Positions 15,491 through 28,756 of a stretch of DNA of 39,804 nt are shown in pieces. The notes beneath the pieces are model-generated. The model saw only the letters and a program-made list of their open reading frames with translations, made no database searches and was not told the origin of the DNA. Each line of letters starts with the position of its first letter. Within the stretch, counting starts at the first letter, position 1. The stretch comes from Byssothecium circinans (taxonomy: Eukaryota > Ascomycota > Dothideomycetes > Pleosporales > Massarinaceae): positions 95,933-135,736 of the forward strand of contig ML976989.1 in NCBI GenBank assembly GCA_010015675.1. The letters are read 5' to 3'. A program made the position numbers and the translations under genes.

Positions 15491-18400
15491 CTAAGTACTT
15501 CTACTAACGCTTAAATTTTCGTAGGTCTTTAATCTCCTTAACCTTATAATCTTCATTCTTGAGCTTAACTCACGTCTTGACTTTGGCGTCTAGTAGTGCT
15601 AGTTCAAGGAGTAATTTATAAAAAATAAGGTATATACGCATGACTTTAGGAAGTTCTAGCTTAAACGTTACTAGTCTTTTAACCTCTAGGATCTAGAATA
15701 GTCTTATTTAGAGGTTGTCCAGTTTATTGCATAGTCGTTTAGTTTTTAGATTTTTTTATAATAGGAAAACTTTATTCTCCTCTTTAAGGGTTAGTTTTTT
15801 AAGCCTTTTCTTATTTACTAATCTAGCTATTGTAAGGTTCCTTTAAGCGATTCGTTAGCTTAATTCATCATGTAGTTCGCGAAGTAGTCGTGCCTTATTA
15901 TTAGCTTTAGCTAAAAGACTCTTAACGTCTTTAGGATCTTAATAAGCAATTAGCTTATATCCGTAGTTCGCGTAGTGCGGCAAGTATCCTATTATTATAG
16001 ATCTCGTACTATTATAGGCTAATTATGCTGTTAGCAAGAGTTTAACCTAGTTGTTCTATAGCTTATTAGTGTATATTCTTAGGTATTATTCTAGTGTCTA
16101 GTTTGTTTGTTCCGTCTAGCCATCTATCTATAAGTAGAAGCTAGTTAAGAGCTTTTTATTAACTCTAAGCTTTGCTAGGAACGTGCTTTAATACCTAGAG
16201 GTAAATAGTATTCTATAATTAGTAATAAACTATTCTAGTACACTATATTAACTAACAAGTGCCTTAGTTACCTTATAAGCTATTTCTTTAGCTATAACTA
16301 TTTCTTTCGTTAGTACAAATATTAATGCTTTAGTTAATTAGTTAATAGTTACTAGTATTAAATTGCATAGCCATGCTAATCTAGGTTCTAACAATTTTAA
16401 GAGCTTTATAACAAAGTCTATTATAACGCTAATCTATAGGCGTACGGGTAGTTCTAGCAATTAAAGTAATCCGTAGGGCTTATGTCTCTTAGGCTTATTT
16501 TTAGAATATGCTAAACAGTTGCCTATTATGTTCTAAATCGTTTTTCGTACATTAGGTATCAAGTATTCATTTAAGATCCATCAAACCATTTTGTTGATCC
16601 TAGGGTGTCTGTATTCCTTAGACTTATGTAGCTTTTATATTAAAGTTAGTACATAGGCTTCGTCTAGCATAATCTATTGTTTCTTATCCTAGGGTAGTCT
16701 CGCCCTAAGGTGCCTAATTAAATTGTATTCTACCTTTTATTCTAGGGTTAATTAGTTGTAGTCCGCGAAGTTGTGTACCTCTAGTCCCTAATAATTAATC
16801 TTAGCTACCTTAGTAGGTTAAGTAAGCTCTTTAAGCTTTTCATCTTATAGCTACGTGACCTTAGTTACCTTAGCTAGTCGCTTAACTAATATTCCTTAGA
16901 CTAGCTATAGTCTATTATAGACTAATCGTCTATCTATTTCCTTTTATAAGATTGCATCATACGTGATAGGTTGATTTGTTTCCTAAAGGTTAGATCTTTA
17001 GCTAAGGGCATCCGCTGCTCTATTCAGTAATCCTAGGCGATAGTGTATCTTAAAGTCGTAATCTACTATTATCTTAGCCTATCTAACCTATCATTAGTTA
17101 AGCTTCTTAGTCGTTATAAAGCTTATTAGGTTCTAGTAATCTAAATATACTTTTATCTAGTATTTAGCGTCTACTAGCTAGGCTCGCTATTATTTAAAGG
17201 CATCTACTATTGCTAGTAGTTCCTTGTCGTAAACATCATAGTTAAGTTCTACTCTTAAAAACTTTTAAGAGTAGTAGAACACTAGTCTCTACTTTTTATT
17301 CTTACCTTGCTATAAGAGAATTGCTCCTAAGGTGTAGTCTAATGCATTCATTTCTACTTGTAGTAGCCGTTCTAGGTCGTGTATCTATAGCATAGGGGCT
17401 AATAAGAATAGTTTTTTTAGCTTTTTAAAAGCCTTCTATTGTTCTTATCTCTAACTAAATCTCTTCTCTTTCTTAGTTATTTCTGTAAGAGGCGCTGTAG
17501 TCTTTAAATATCCTATAATAAACTTTTAGTAAAAGTTAGTAAATTCTAAGAAAAATTACACGTCTTTTACTATCTTAAGTTTTAGCTACTCTTTTATAGT
17601 TTTGACTTCCTTTAGGTCTATAGCGATGCCGTCTTTTAAAATAATAAATCCTAAGTAATCCATCTCCGTAACGTAGAATTCGTATTTCTTAGGCTATAGA
17701 GGTAATTAATACTCTTTAAGCTTCTTAAGCACCTTTTTAACGTGTATAATATAATCTTTAAGCGTTTCTAAGGTATATACTAGTATATTATCTAGGTACG
17801 TAGTTACAAAAACGTCTAAGTATTTGTAAAGTACTTTATTAACGAGCGCCTAAAACGTCGTAAGCGCGTTCATTAATTTAAAAAGCATAACTATGTATTT
17901 ATATAGACTATACTAGGTCTTAAAAGCCGTTAGCTATTTATAGCCCTTAGCTATTTGTATTTAATAGAATCTATCTTACATATTAAATTTCATAATCTAC
18001 TTAACTCCCTAGAGTTAGTCTATAAGTTTTTAAATTAAAGAAAAAGGGTAATAGTTCTTTCTTATAACATAGTTAAGCTATTTATAATTTATATAAAGTT
18101 ACAGCTTTTTATTTTTTTTTAAGACGAAGAGAATTAGTAAAGCTATTAGGCTTATACTTTCTTATATATATCCTTACTTTACATTTTTTTTTAATGTACA
18201 TTCGCAGTTCTCTCTGCTATTCTCGTGTAAGTGGATATATTAGTCCTAGGCGTAGCTTCATGCTTTTTTCTAAGTGAATCTCATAATTCTATTCTTAGTA
18301 ATCTAGTAATACGGTTTCATTTTATTCTTTAAATAGATCTTAAAACTCTTTATATTCTAGTAGTATTATAGGTTAGGGTTTATCCTTTGTAGGCGTAACT

Positions 18401-19955
18401 CTCTATATCTAGATAACTTCTATTTATAAAGGGTCCTTTTTATAGATCTTTTTAATCTTATAAGGTAATATTTTACTAATCCGTCTAGTCTAACTAGGTA
18501 AGCTTTAAATTATTAGGCTTAATCTTTTATGTTATATTCTAGCAATCTTGCGCGTAGGTTTTTAGCTAAACATTGTTCCTTTCTACTAGTTAATAGTAAG
18601 ATTATGCTTTTTAAGCTAATTATATCTAATTAACATGTCTTCTTTACTAAGATCTATAATATTAAGGGATATTATGTCCTTAATTCCTAGTACGTAAAAT
18701 AATACTTTTTAGGTTTCTAACCTTAAGAATCCGTTGCCGTAGGACATTAGTCTATTGTTAGCTAATACTACTTATATTAAACGTCTTTTATCTTAATAGG
18801 GTATATTATACTTTTTAACTACTTATAAAGAGATAATTATCTATATAGCTCTACTATCTACTAGCGCTATAAGCCTGTATCCGTATACGCGTACTTTTAC
18901 CTTTAACTAATAAACTAGTAGATCTAGGTATCGTACGTTATATAAAGTCATTGTAGGAATATTCTTACTAGCGTAACCTTATCTTTAGTAGCATCCTAGT
19001 TTTTTAATATCTTAGGCTTTATTAGAAGTTAACTTACTTCTTATTTCTTAGATAGGTATGTTAGGTAGCTATTCTCGTAATAGGCTATCTATAACAGGTG
19101 GGCGTGCTCTATTAATAGTTCATTCCTTTGTAAGAATCCTTTTCAAAGTTTCTCTAAGAGGTGTACTAGACATATATCATTAAAGTACCGTCTATAAGGC
19201 AAGTTATCGTAGCTTCTAGTTTTGATAGCCTATAAGACATTATTAGGTAGTAAGGTTCTTAGTCTTGTAGGGGCTTAAGCTATAGCTACTAGCTTATCGC
19301 TATAGGCTACCCGTTCTTAATACTATTTATCTAGCATTATTTGCTAATGTTGTATAGAGTTGCTTTGCTTCCTCTAGTAAGCGTCTTTCTTAGATTCGCG
19401 AGGAAGGGTAGGGAGTGCATAGCGTCTGCAGTCCTTGTCTAGGTATTCTTTTAGGGTGAGTAAGTTATAATCTTAACTTCTCTTATCTTACGCGGCTTCT
19501 TCCTTATAGAGCGTATAGTACATATAATTAAGAATTATCTTACATTATTCCTAGTCTATTTCTTCGTGCTCTTAGTCCGTAGAGTACCCTAAAGGGTATT
19601 AATATTAATAGTCTTTAATTTTGTAGTCTAGTATTTTGCTATTTATTAGTTCTATTAGCTAATATCCTATAACATGCTTACTTAGCTAATGCGTTTAGTA
19701 ATGCTTATTATAGTATTTATGCTATCTAATGCGTTTATGTTGCTATTGCTAGTTGCTAAAATAATAAGTATAGTAAAGTGCTACTAGATAATCTTTATCT
19801 AGGATTATAATATATAATGTTTTCCTAGGCTGTTGCTTTACTTTATTCTATTCGCACTTATAGTAGAGGCACTATTCTACTTAGTAGTAATACTAATTAA
19901 TCTTTTAGTAAAAGTCCTTCTTAAGTACTTCTACTTTAATATGTTCCCTTATAGT
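15420..19955 (-). pseudogene. Decayed pol (protease, RT, RNase H, integrase, chromodomain) of the outer retrotransposon
   Basis: Read on the minus strand with TAA/TAG stops ignored, the order is that of Ty3/gypsy pol. An aspartic protease motif ALVDSRAI (ancestrally DSGAT) is at about 18845-18880. The RT box YLDN (YLDD with a RIP-type G to A) is at 17787-17798. RNase H follows, then the integrase around 16700-15900 with a DGQTEQTNQTLEQYLR segment. At about 15430-15560 there is a chromodomain (KYLVK.KN.LDS.NT.EL). The chromodomain places it in the chromovirus branch. Stops at dozens of codons make it non-coding now. Ends are approximate; the nested element interrupts just upstream at 19961. 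Confidence 0.85.
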
Positions 19956-19961
19956 ATATAG

Positions 19962-20394
19962 TGTTACTAAGGGGTATACTAACTAAATCCTAATCCATGT
20001 TAAGGGAGGTTAGGGGGTGTATGATGTATACGTTAAGTAGTATGCTTTAGTAGTTTAAAAGGTAAACGTGCAAAAGCAACTAATTCTATAACTAACTATA
20101 GAATAACTAAGTATTAATCTAGGTAAGAGATGAACTATAGAGAGTTAACTACGAAGAATTAAAATAAGAAAAATAAAGAAAACTTATCTAGTCTTTATAC
20201 CGCTCATTTTATCCCTTCGTATTGTCTTTGCTACGTCTGCTACGTCCTCTTAGCACGTAGCACACTAAGCACGTTACCTAACCTACTAACGTAAACCTTT
20301 CCCACGCATTATTGTGTTACTACTTCTTAGGCTTAATACCTTCTACGCTATACTATCTAGCTTTAGATACTTTGTATCCTTTTTATTTATAACA
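19962..20394 (-). repeat. 3' LTR of the inner retrotransposon
   Basis: It is 433 bp, TGTTACTAAGG...TTATAACA, matching 26942-27374. The next 18 bases (20395-20412) read on the minus strand as a polypurine tract, AAAGAGGGGGAATAA. Confidence 0.92.
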
Positions 20395-20545
20395 TTATTC
20401 CCCTCTTTAGGATTATCATCCTAATAATCTAAGAGGTCTAGCAGCTACGCCGTATCTAGTTATAGCTAATATATAAAGCGCCTATCTCTCCTATTAACCG
20501 TAAGATTATATCTTTTTTAAATATTTCATAATCTTACGCTTAACT

Positions 20546-21220
20546 ATGCCTAAGGTCTCGTTAATTAATTGTAAATAATCTTATCTCGCCTAGATCCGAG
20601 CTATGGACTACGTCGTAGCGAAACCGTGTCATCGCTATTATAAAAAGAGCCTTCGTTATCTTCTATTATTAGAAGGCAATTGCGCTAAGTACGTTTTAGC
20701 TAGGGCGAAGTGCTCTCTCTTTCTTTTTAAGGAAGAGTTTGCTACTTTAGCTTAGAAGCGTCAACGGCTTCGTCATAAGCTTTAAAAGGTTAAGTAATGT
20801 AAGGTTAAGCTTAATTATTAAAAGTTAAATTTAGAAGATTAGTTAGACTTAACTACTAATAAGGAGCGAAAGTTATTTGAGGATAAAAAAGGGTCTATTG
20901 CTAAGCTAAAGGCTTTTAAAAAAAAGATAGATATTTAAAAGAGCTCTACTAAGGAATCTTATATAAGTGCTACTAAAGTTCTTTTACTACCGCAATCTAG
21001 ACTACCAACTAACCTAGGCTAAGCGCAGGCTAATCTTCCTTCTTTCTTTAATTCTTCTTTTAATTCTTCCTTATCTTTTAATTTCTTTACTTTCCTAGCT
21101 AATTCGGAACTTCTGCCTTTAGATGCTGTTGGTAATATCCTCTTACTAAATCCTTATAGCTCGTAAGATTCCATATTAGTTCCTAGGTATTCTAGCTATC
21201 TAGCTAGTTCTTCTACTTAA
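20546..21220 (+). pseudogene. Extra ORF antisense to gag-pol: Zn2Cys6-like cysteine cluster plus coiled-coil (inner copy)
   Basis: The frame from ATG 20546 to TAA 21218-21220 is exactly 675 bp (224 codons plus stop) with no indel, only RIP-type stops. It starts MPKV like the outer copy's MLKV. The cluster region (about 20612-20720) reads C-X2-Y-X6-Y-X7-C-X2-Y-X6-C, with Tyr codons one G-to-A step from Cys. A basic/coiled-coil stretch follows (about 20740-20960), then a tail whose SSYLASSST end matches the outer copy's SSYLANFST. Same position, strand, start and stop in two separate elements argue that it was a real gene. I do not recognise a named family. Confidence 0.6.
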
Positions 21221-24200
21221 CTAAGTACTTCTACTAACGCTTGAATTTTTATAGGTCCTTAATCTCTTTAACTTTATAATCTTTATCCTTAAGCTCAATC
21301 TATGTCTCGATTTTAGCGTCCGGTGGTGCTAGTTCAAGGAGTAATTTATAAAAAATAAAGTATATATATATACCTTTAAGGAGTTTTAACTTAAACGTTA
21401 CTAGTTCTTTAGCCTCTAGGATTTGAAAGGGTTCTATTTTAAAGTTATCTAGTTTGTCGCATGGTCGTTTAGTTTTTAAATTTTTTTATAATAAAAAAAC
21501 TTTATCCCTCTTTTTAAGGGCTAGTCCTTTAAGCCTTTTTGTATTCGCTAATCTAGCTATCATAAGGTTTTTTTAAGCAATTCGTTGGCTTAATTCGTTA
21601 TGTAGTTCGCGAAGTAGTCGCACCTTATCGTTAGCTCTAGCTAAAAGGCTCTTAACGTTCTTAGGATTTTCATAAGTAGTTAGCTTATATCTATAGTTCG
21701 CGTAGTATAGCGAGTATCCTATTATTAAAGATTTTGTACTATTATAGGCTAATTATGCTATTAGTAAAAGTTTAATCTAGTTATACTATAGCTTATTAGC
21801 GTATATTCTTAGATACTATTCTAGTGTCTAGTTCGTCTATTCTATCTAACCGTCTATTTGCGAGTGAAAGCTAGTTGAAAGCCTTTTGTTAACTCTTAGC
21901 TTTACGAGGAACGTGCTCTAATACTTAGAGGTAAATAGTATTTTATAATTAGTAATAAACTATTCTAGTACACCGTATTAACTAAAAAGTACCTTAGTTA
22001 CTTTATAAGCTATCTTTTTAGCTATAACTATTTCTTCTGTTAGTATGAATATTAATGCTTTAGTTAATTAATTAACGATTACTAATATTAAGTCGCATAG
22101 CCGTGCTAATCTAGGTTCTAATAATTTCGGAAGCTTTACAATAAAGTCCATCGTAACGCTGATCTATAGGCGTGTGGGTAGTTCTAGCAATTAGAGTAAT
22201 CCATAAGGCTTATGTCTCTTAGGCTTATTCTTAGAACATGCTAAATAGTTGCCTATCGCGTTTTAAACTATTTTTCATAGGTTAGGGATTAAGTACTTAT
22301 TTAAGATCCGTTGAATTATTTTATTAATCCTAGGGTATCTATATTCCTTAGACTCGTGTAGCTTTTAGATAAGTAGTCGTGCTTTACTTCTTTAGACTTA
22401 TCATCATCTATTAGGCTTTTAGGTAAGCTCTTTAAGCTTCTTTTTCTATAACTGCGTAACCTTAGCTACCTTATCTAGTCGTTCTACTAGAGTTTTTTAG
22501 AATAATTATAGTTAGTTATAACCTAGACTACTATTACTATCCTTCTATAAGACCGCGTCGTGCGTAATAGGTTGATTTATTTTATGAAGGTTAGATTATT
22601 AGCTAAGAGCGTCCACCACTCTATTTAATAATCCTAGGCGATAGTGCACTTTAAAGTCGTAATCTACTATTATTTTAGCCTATCTAACCTGTCGTTAGTT
22701 AAGTTTCTTAGTCATTATAAAACTTATTAGGTTCTAGTAATTTAAATATACCTTTACTTAGTATTTAGCGCTTACTAGCTAGGCTTACTATTATTTAAAG
22801 GCATCTACTATTACTAGTAGTTCCTTGTCGTAAACGTCGTAGTTAAGTTCTACTTTAAAGAACTTTTAAGAGTAGTAGAATACTAGTCTCTACTTTCCAT
22901 CTTTACCTTATTATAAAAGAATTACTTCTAAGACGTAGTCTAATGCATCTATTTCTACTCGTAGTAGCTATTCTAGGTCGTGCATCTATAGCATAGGGGC
23001 TAATAAAAATAATTCTTTTAACTTTTTAAAAGCCTATTATTGTTTTTATCCCTATTAGAATCCCTTTTCCTTCTTAGTAATTTCTATAAGAGGTGCTGTA
23101 GTCTTTGAATATCCCATAATAAACTTCTAGTAAAAGTTAGCAAATTTTAAAAAAAATTATACGTCTTTTACTATCTTAGGTATTAGCTATTTTTTTATAG
23201 TCTTGACTTTCTTTAGGTCTATAGCAATGCCGTCTTATAAAATAATAAATCCTAAGTAGTCCATTTCTATAATGTGGAATTCGCATTTCTTAGGCTATAA
23301 AGGTAATTAATACTTTTTAAGCTTTTTAAGTACCTTTTTAACGTGTTTAATATAATTCTTAAGCGTTCTTAAGGTATACACTAGTATATCGTCTAGATAC
23401 GTAGTCACAAAAACGTCTAAGTATTTATAAAATGCTTTGTTAACGAGTGCCTAAAATGTTATAGGCGCGTTCGTTAACTTAAAGGGCATAACTATATATT
23501 TATATAAGTCGTACTAAGTCTTAAAAGCTATTAGCTATTCGTAGCTCTTAGCTATTCGTATTTAATAGAATCCATCTCGCATATTAAATTTTATAATTTA
23601 CTTAACTCTCTAGAGGCGGTCTATGAGTTCTTAGATTAAAAGAAAAGAGTAACAGTTCTTTTTTATAACATAGTTAAGTTGTCTATAATCTACATAAAAT
23701 TATAGCTTTCTATTTTTTTTAAAGACGAAGAGAATTAGCAAAGCTATTAGGCTTGTACTCTTTTATATGTATCTTCGCTTTACATTTTTTTTAATATACG
23801 TCCGTAGCTCCTTTTATTAATCTTGTGTGAGCGGATATATTAGTCCTAAGCGTAGTTTCATGCTTTTTTTTAGGTAAATCTCGTAATCCTACTCCTAGTA
23901 ATCTAGTAGTATAGTTTCGTCTTATTCTTTAAATAGATCTTAAAACTTCTTATATTCTAGTAGTATTATAGGTTAGGGTTTGTCCTTTATAGGCGTAACT
24001 CTCTATATCTAGATAACTTTTATCTACGAAGGGTTCTTCTTATAGATCTTTCTAATCTTATAAGATAATATTTTACTAATCTATCTAGTTTAACTAAGTA
24101 AGCTTTAGATTGCTAGGCTTAATCTTTTATATCATGTTCTAGCAATCTTACACACTAGTTTTTAGCTAAACATCGTTTCTTTCTACTAATCTATAGCAGG

Positions 24201-25555
24201 ATTATGCTTTTTAAGCTAATTATAACTAATTAACATGTCGTTTTTACTAAGATTTATGATGTTAAGAGATGTCGTGTCTTTAATTTTAAGTACGTAGAAT
24301 AATACTTTTTAAGTTTCTAACCTTAAAAATCTATTGCCGTAAGACATTAGTCCGTCATTAGCTAGTACTACTTATATTAAACGTTTTTTATCTTAATAGG
24401 GTATATTGTATTTTTTAACTACTTATAAAAAGATAATTATCTATACAGCTCTACTATCTACTAGTGCTGTAAGTCTGCGTCTATGTACATGCACCTTTAC
24501 TTTTAATTAATAAACTAATAAATCTAGGTATTGTACGTTATATAGGGTTATTATAGAAATGCTCTTACTAGCGTGACCTTATCCCTAGTAGCATCTTAGT
24601 TTTTTAACCTTTTTAGTTTTATTAGAAACTATCCTAATCTTTGTTTATTAGATAAGTAGATTAAGCAGCTATTTTCGTAATAGGCTATCTATAACATGTG
24701 TGCATGCTCTATCAATAGTTCGTCCCTACGCGGAAATTCTTTTTAAAGTTTCTCTAAAAGGTGTGTTTCACACATATCGTTGAAGCATCGTTCGTAAGGT
24801 AAGTTATCGTGGCTTTTCTTTGCTTCAATATCCTATAAGACACTGTCGAGTGGTAGGGTTCCTAGCCTTATAGGAGCTTAAGTTATAGCTACTAGCTTAT
24901 CGCTATGGGCTACCCATTCTTAATACTGTTTATCTAGCATTGTTCGCTAATATCGCATAGAATTGCTTTGCTTCCTCTAGCGAGCATCCTTCTTAGATTC
25001 GCGAGGCAGAGCGGGGAGTACATAATGTCTGCAGTCTTTGTCTAGGTATTTTTTTAAGGTAAGTAGGTCGTAGTCTTAACTTCTCTTATTCTACGCAGCT
25101 TCTTCCTTGCAAAGTATGTAGAATATATAATTAAAGATTGTCTTACATTATGCCTAGTCTACTTCTTCGTGCTCTTAGTCTATGGGATATTCTAAAGGGT
25201 GTTAGTATTAGCAGTTCTTAATATTATAATCTAGTATTTTACTATCTATTAATCCTACTAGCTAGTATCCTACGACATGCTTGCTTAGCTAATACATTTA
25301 GTAATACTTATTATAGCATTTATGCCATCCAACGCGTTCGTGTTGCTGCTGCTAATTGCTAAAATAATAAGTATAGCAGGCCGCTACTAGACAGTCTTTA
25401 TCTAGGATTATAATATGTAATATCCGTCTAAGTTGTTATCTTACCTTATCTTATTAACGTTTATAGTAGAGGCACTAGTCTACCTAGCACTAGTACTAAT
25501 TAACTTTTTAGTAAAAATCTTTTTTAGGTACCTTTACTTTAATGTGTTCCCTTAT
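21160..25555 (-). pseudogene. Decayed pol of the inner retrotransposon
   Basis: The minus-strand translation follows the outer copy's pol from end to end. The protease motif is at about 24455-24490 (ALVDSRAV). The RT YLDD is intact at 23388-23399. Integrase lies at about 22350-21600, and a chromodomain near 21160-21290 partly overlaps the antisense ORF. Many in-frame TAA/TAG codons are present and no long open frame survives. Borders are approximate. Confidence 0.85.
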
Positions 25556-25559
25556 AGCG

Positions 25560-26935
25560 TATAGGCCTTAGATTTGTATAGCCTTTACTACTACTTTGCT
25601 AGCTTTTTCGCCGTATACTAACATAGGTATAGCGCAAGTTAGTCCTTCATGCGTAGTACTAACGCATCTCTAGCATATCTTAGCATCTAGCCGTTATCAA
25701 ATTACCTAGTCTAGCACCTTGTTCTTAGCTAGACCTTAGCTTAGACGTAGTAACTTTTAGAACCTTTTAAAGAGTAGATTAAGGTCTATTTTACTAACGT
25801 TATCATTAGAGGATTTTGCCTAATCTAGTTCTAAAAGTAGGCAAAAAATAGATTGCTAGTGTAGTACCTCTAACGTCTCCTCCTTAAGTCCTATTACTTT
25901 AAACTTAATTATCCTAATCTTGACTACTTTAAGTTTGCTAGCCTAGCTTTAGTTCTTTAGGTAATTTCTATGGAAGTATCTTACTTTACTGCATTAAAGA
26001 CATGCCTTCTTCTTAAAGCGTTCTTAGCGTTATTCGTAGGTTAGGCCGTCTAGCTATCTTCCTTTACTTTTATTAGATTACTTTTTTTATTAGACTTTGT
26101 CTATTATTACTACATTGCTGTTCTAGTTGTATCGTGGTGTCTTTAGCTTCCTATATCTTCTAAAGTTAAAAATAATTATTGTATCCTTTTGCTTTTTTTA
26201 TAGTGCTCGTTCGTAGAGCCTATTATTAATTTAAGTAGCTAGGTTAATTATGTCTTATAAGTTGTCTAGTTTGTTGTAATGAATTATTCTATCCTTAACT
26301 ATTTCCTTTAAACTATTATAGAAGGCTATGCGTAATAGCACATCGTCCTAATTAATCTTTAACTATAGTTATTTAAACTCTATTATATACTTCACGACTA
26401 ACTTCTTCTACTAGATCTAAGATATCTTTTACTTTGCTTAGGTCTCTTCATTAAGTTCTCTAAACACTTTCTAAATCTCTTCCTTAAACGCTGTCTAGCT
26501 TTTGAAAATAGCCTTCGTATTATCTTTGTAATGCTTTATCTTATTCATAAGATAGTCATTTATAAAAGGTTGCATCTAAGTAGCTACCCTATCCTTTAGG
26601 TGCATACTAGCCGCGAGGATCTTATCTTAGTCCTCTATTATAGAGTTAAATTGATAGTATAAATCTATATTAGTAAGGAATAGCTTTAAGCTATCTTATC
26701 TTCTATCGTACTTTTCTAGCGCCGTAATCTTTCCATGGGGTATAGTGTCCTTAGTCTAGAGTTAAGTAATTGCTTGCATTAATCTATTAATCTATTTAGC
26801 CTATTGCTATATCTAGTTAGCCTAGTTAGCTATTATTAATACTAGACTTAAAGTAAGCGTACTAACGCTACTAGTAGCACGTAAGGTAGCAGGAGCTACT
26901 ATTACGTACGTTTAGGTTCTTGAACCTATAGGTAG
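25560..26935 (-). pseudogene. Decayed gag of the inner retrotransposon
   Basis: Between the 5' LTR (26942-27374) and pol the minus-strand frame has a CCHC zinc knuckle at 25961-26002, reading C-L-x-C-S-K-V-R-Y-F-H-R-N-Y. RIP-type changes account for Gly to Ser/Arg, His to Tyr and Cys to Tyr. Such a knuckle marks the nucleocapsid part of gag. The rest is a stop-filled capsid-like region. Confidence 0.75.
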
Positions 26936-26941
26936 TTAAAG

Positions 26942-27374
26942 TATTACTAAAGGGTATACTAACTAAATCCTAATCCATGTTAGGGGAGATTAGGGGGTGT
27001 ATAGTGTATACATTAGGTAGTATGCTTTAGTAGTTTAAGAGGTAAACGTATGAAAGCAACTAATTCTATAACTAACTATAGAATAACTAAGTATTAATCT
27101 AAGTAAAAGATAAACTATAGAGAGTTAACTACGAAGAATTAAAATAAGAAAGATAAAGAAAACTTGTCTAGTCTTTATACCACTTATTCTATCCCTTCGT
27201 ATTGTCTTTACTACGTCTGCTACGTCCTTTTAGCACATAGCACACTAAGCACGTTACTTAACCTACTAACGTAAACCTTCTTCGCGTATTATTATGTTAC
27301 TACTTCTTAGGCTTAATACCTTCTACGCTGCACTGTCTAGCTCTAGATACCCTGTATCCTTTTTATTTATAATA
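26942..27374 (-). repeat. 5' LTR of the inner retrotransposon
   Basis: It matches 19962-20394. Its terminal TG and CA are both mutated (TA...TA) by transitions of the RIP type. It is followed by the TATAG target duplication. Confidence 0.92.
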
Positions 27375-27379
27375 TATAG

Positions 27380-28756
27380 GCCTTAAAGTCGCATAGCCTC
27401 TACTACTACTTTGCTAGCCTTCTCGCCATATACTAACACGGGTATAGCGCAAGTTAGCTCTTCGTGTGTGGTACTAGCGCACCTCTAGCATATTTTAGCA
27501 TTTAATTGCTATCAGATTACCTAGTCTAGCACTTTGTTCTTAGCTAAACTTTAGCTTAAGCGCAGTAATTCCTAAAACCTTTTAAAGAATAGAGTAGAAT
27601 CTATGTCGCTAATATCATCGTTAAAGGATTTTGCCTAATCTAGTTCTAAAGGTAGGCAAGAAGTAAGCTACCATTGTAGCATTTCTAGTTTATCTTTCTT
27701 AAGTCCCGTTACCTTAAACTTAATTATCTTAATCTTAATTGCTTTAAGCTTGCTAGCCTAGCTTTAGTTCTTTAGGTAGTCTCTATAGAAGTATCTTACT
27801 TTGCCACATTAAAGACATGCCTTCTTTTGAAAGCATTCTTAGCATTATTTGTAGGTTAGGCTATCTAGTTATCTTTTTTTACCCTTATTAAACTACTTCT
27901 TTTATTAGATTTTGTCTATTATTACTACATTGCTATTTTAGTTGTATTATAGTGTCTTTAGTTTCTTATATCTTCTAAAGTTAAGAATAATAGTTGTGTC
28001 CTTTTATTTCTTTTGTAGTACTTATTTATAGAGTTTATTATTAATTTAAGTAGCTAAGTTAATTATATCTTAAAGGTCGTCTAGTTTGTTGTAGTAAATT
28101 ATTTTATTCTTAACTATTTTCTTTAGCCTGTTATAGAAGGCTATATGCAATAGCGTATTATCTTAATTAATTTTTAACTATAGCTACTTAAACTCTGTTA
28201 CATACTTCGCGACTAACTTCTCCTGCTAGATCTAAGATATCTTCTGCTCTACCTAGGTCTCTTTATTAAGCTCTTTAAACACCTTTTAAATCTCTTCTTT
28301 AAACACTATCTAGCTCTTAAAGATAGTCTTTGTGTTGTCTTTACAATACTTTATCTCGTTCATAAGATAATCATTTATAAAGGGTTGCATCTAAGTAGCT
28401 GCCCTATCCTTTAGATGCATACTAGCCGCAAGGATCTTATCTTATTCCTTTGTTATAGAGTTGAACCAACAGTACAAATCTATATTAGTAAGGAATAGCT
28501 TTAAGCTATCTTATCCTCTATTATACTTTTCTAGCGCCGTAATTTTTCTATAGGGTATAGTGTCCTTAGCCTAGAGTTAAGCAATTACCTATATTAACCT
28601 ATTAATCTGTTTAGCTTATTGCTATATCTAGTTAGCCTAGTTAGCTATTACTAATACTAAACTTAAAGTAGGCGTACCAACGCTACTAGCAGCACGTAGA
28701 GTAGCAGGAGCTGCTATTACGTACGTTTAAGTTCTTAAACCTATAGATAGTTAAAG
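27380..28756 (-). pseudogene. Decayed gag of the outer retrotransposon
   Basis: This block resumes the outer element after the nested one and runs to its 5' LTR. It is colinear with the inner gag region. A CCHC knuckle at 27776-27817 reads C-L-x-C-G-K-V-R-Y-F-Y-R-D-Y on the minus strand; the Tyr residues stand where His and the last Cys are expected. The frame is broken by many TAA/TAG codons. Confidence 0.75.

Larger units (their letters stand above)
19962..27374 (-). mobile_element. Inner Ty3/gypsy chromovirus nested in the outer one
   Basis: Two 433-bp LTRs (19962-20394 and 26942-27374) share the same first bases (TGTTACTAAGG) as the outer family, and the insertion is flanked by a perfect 5-bp duplication, TATAG (19957-19961 and 27375-27379). 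Total length is 7413 bp. It is oriented like the outer element (minus), with polypurine tract, gag, pol and the antisense Zn-cluster ORF in the same places. LTR 3' parts differ from those of the outer element, so it is a sister family. Because it lies inside the outer element it inserted later. Confidence 0.93.

Noticed and set aside
14682..15500. Gag of the outer retrotransposon at the left end on the plus strand.
   Set aside because: The polypurine tract, CCHC knuckle position and RT/integrase order all show that gag-pol reads on the minus strand from the right LTR; the plus-strand ORF is an extra gene.
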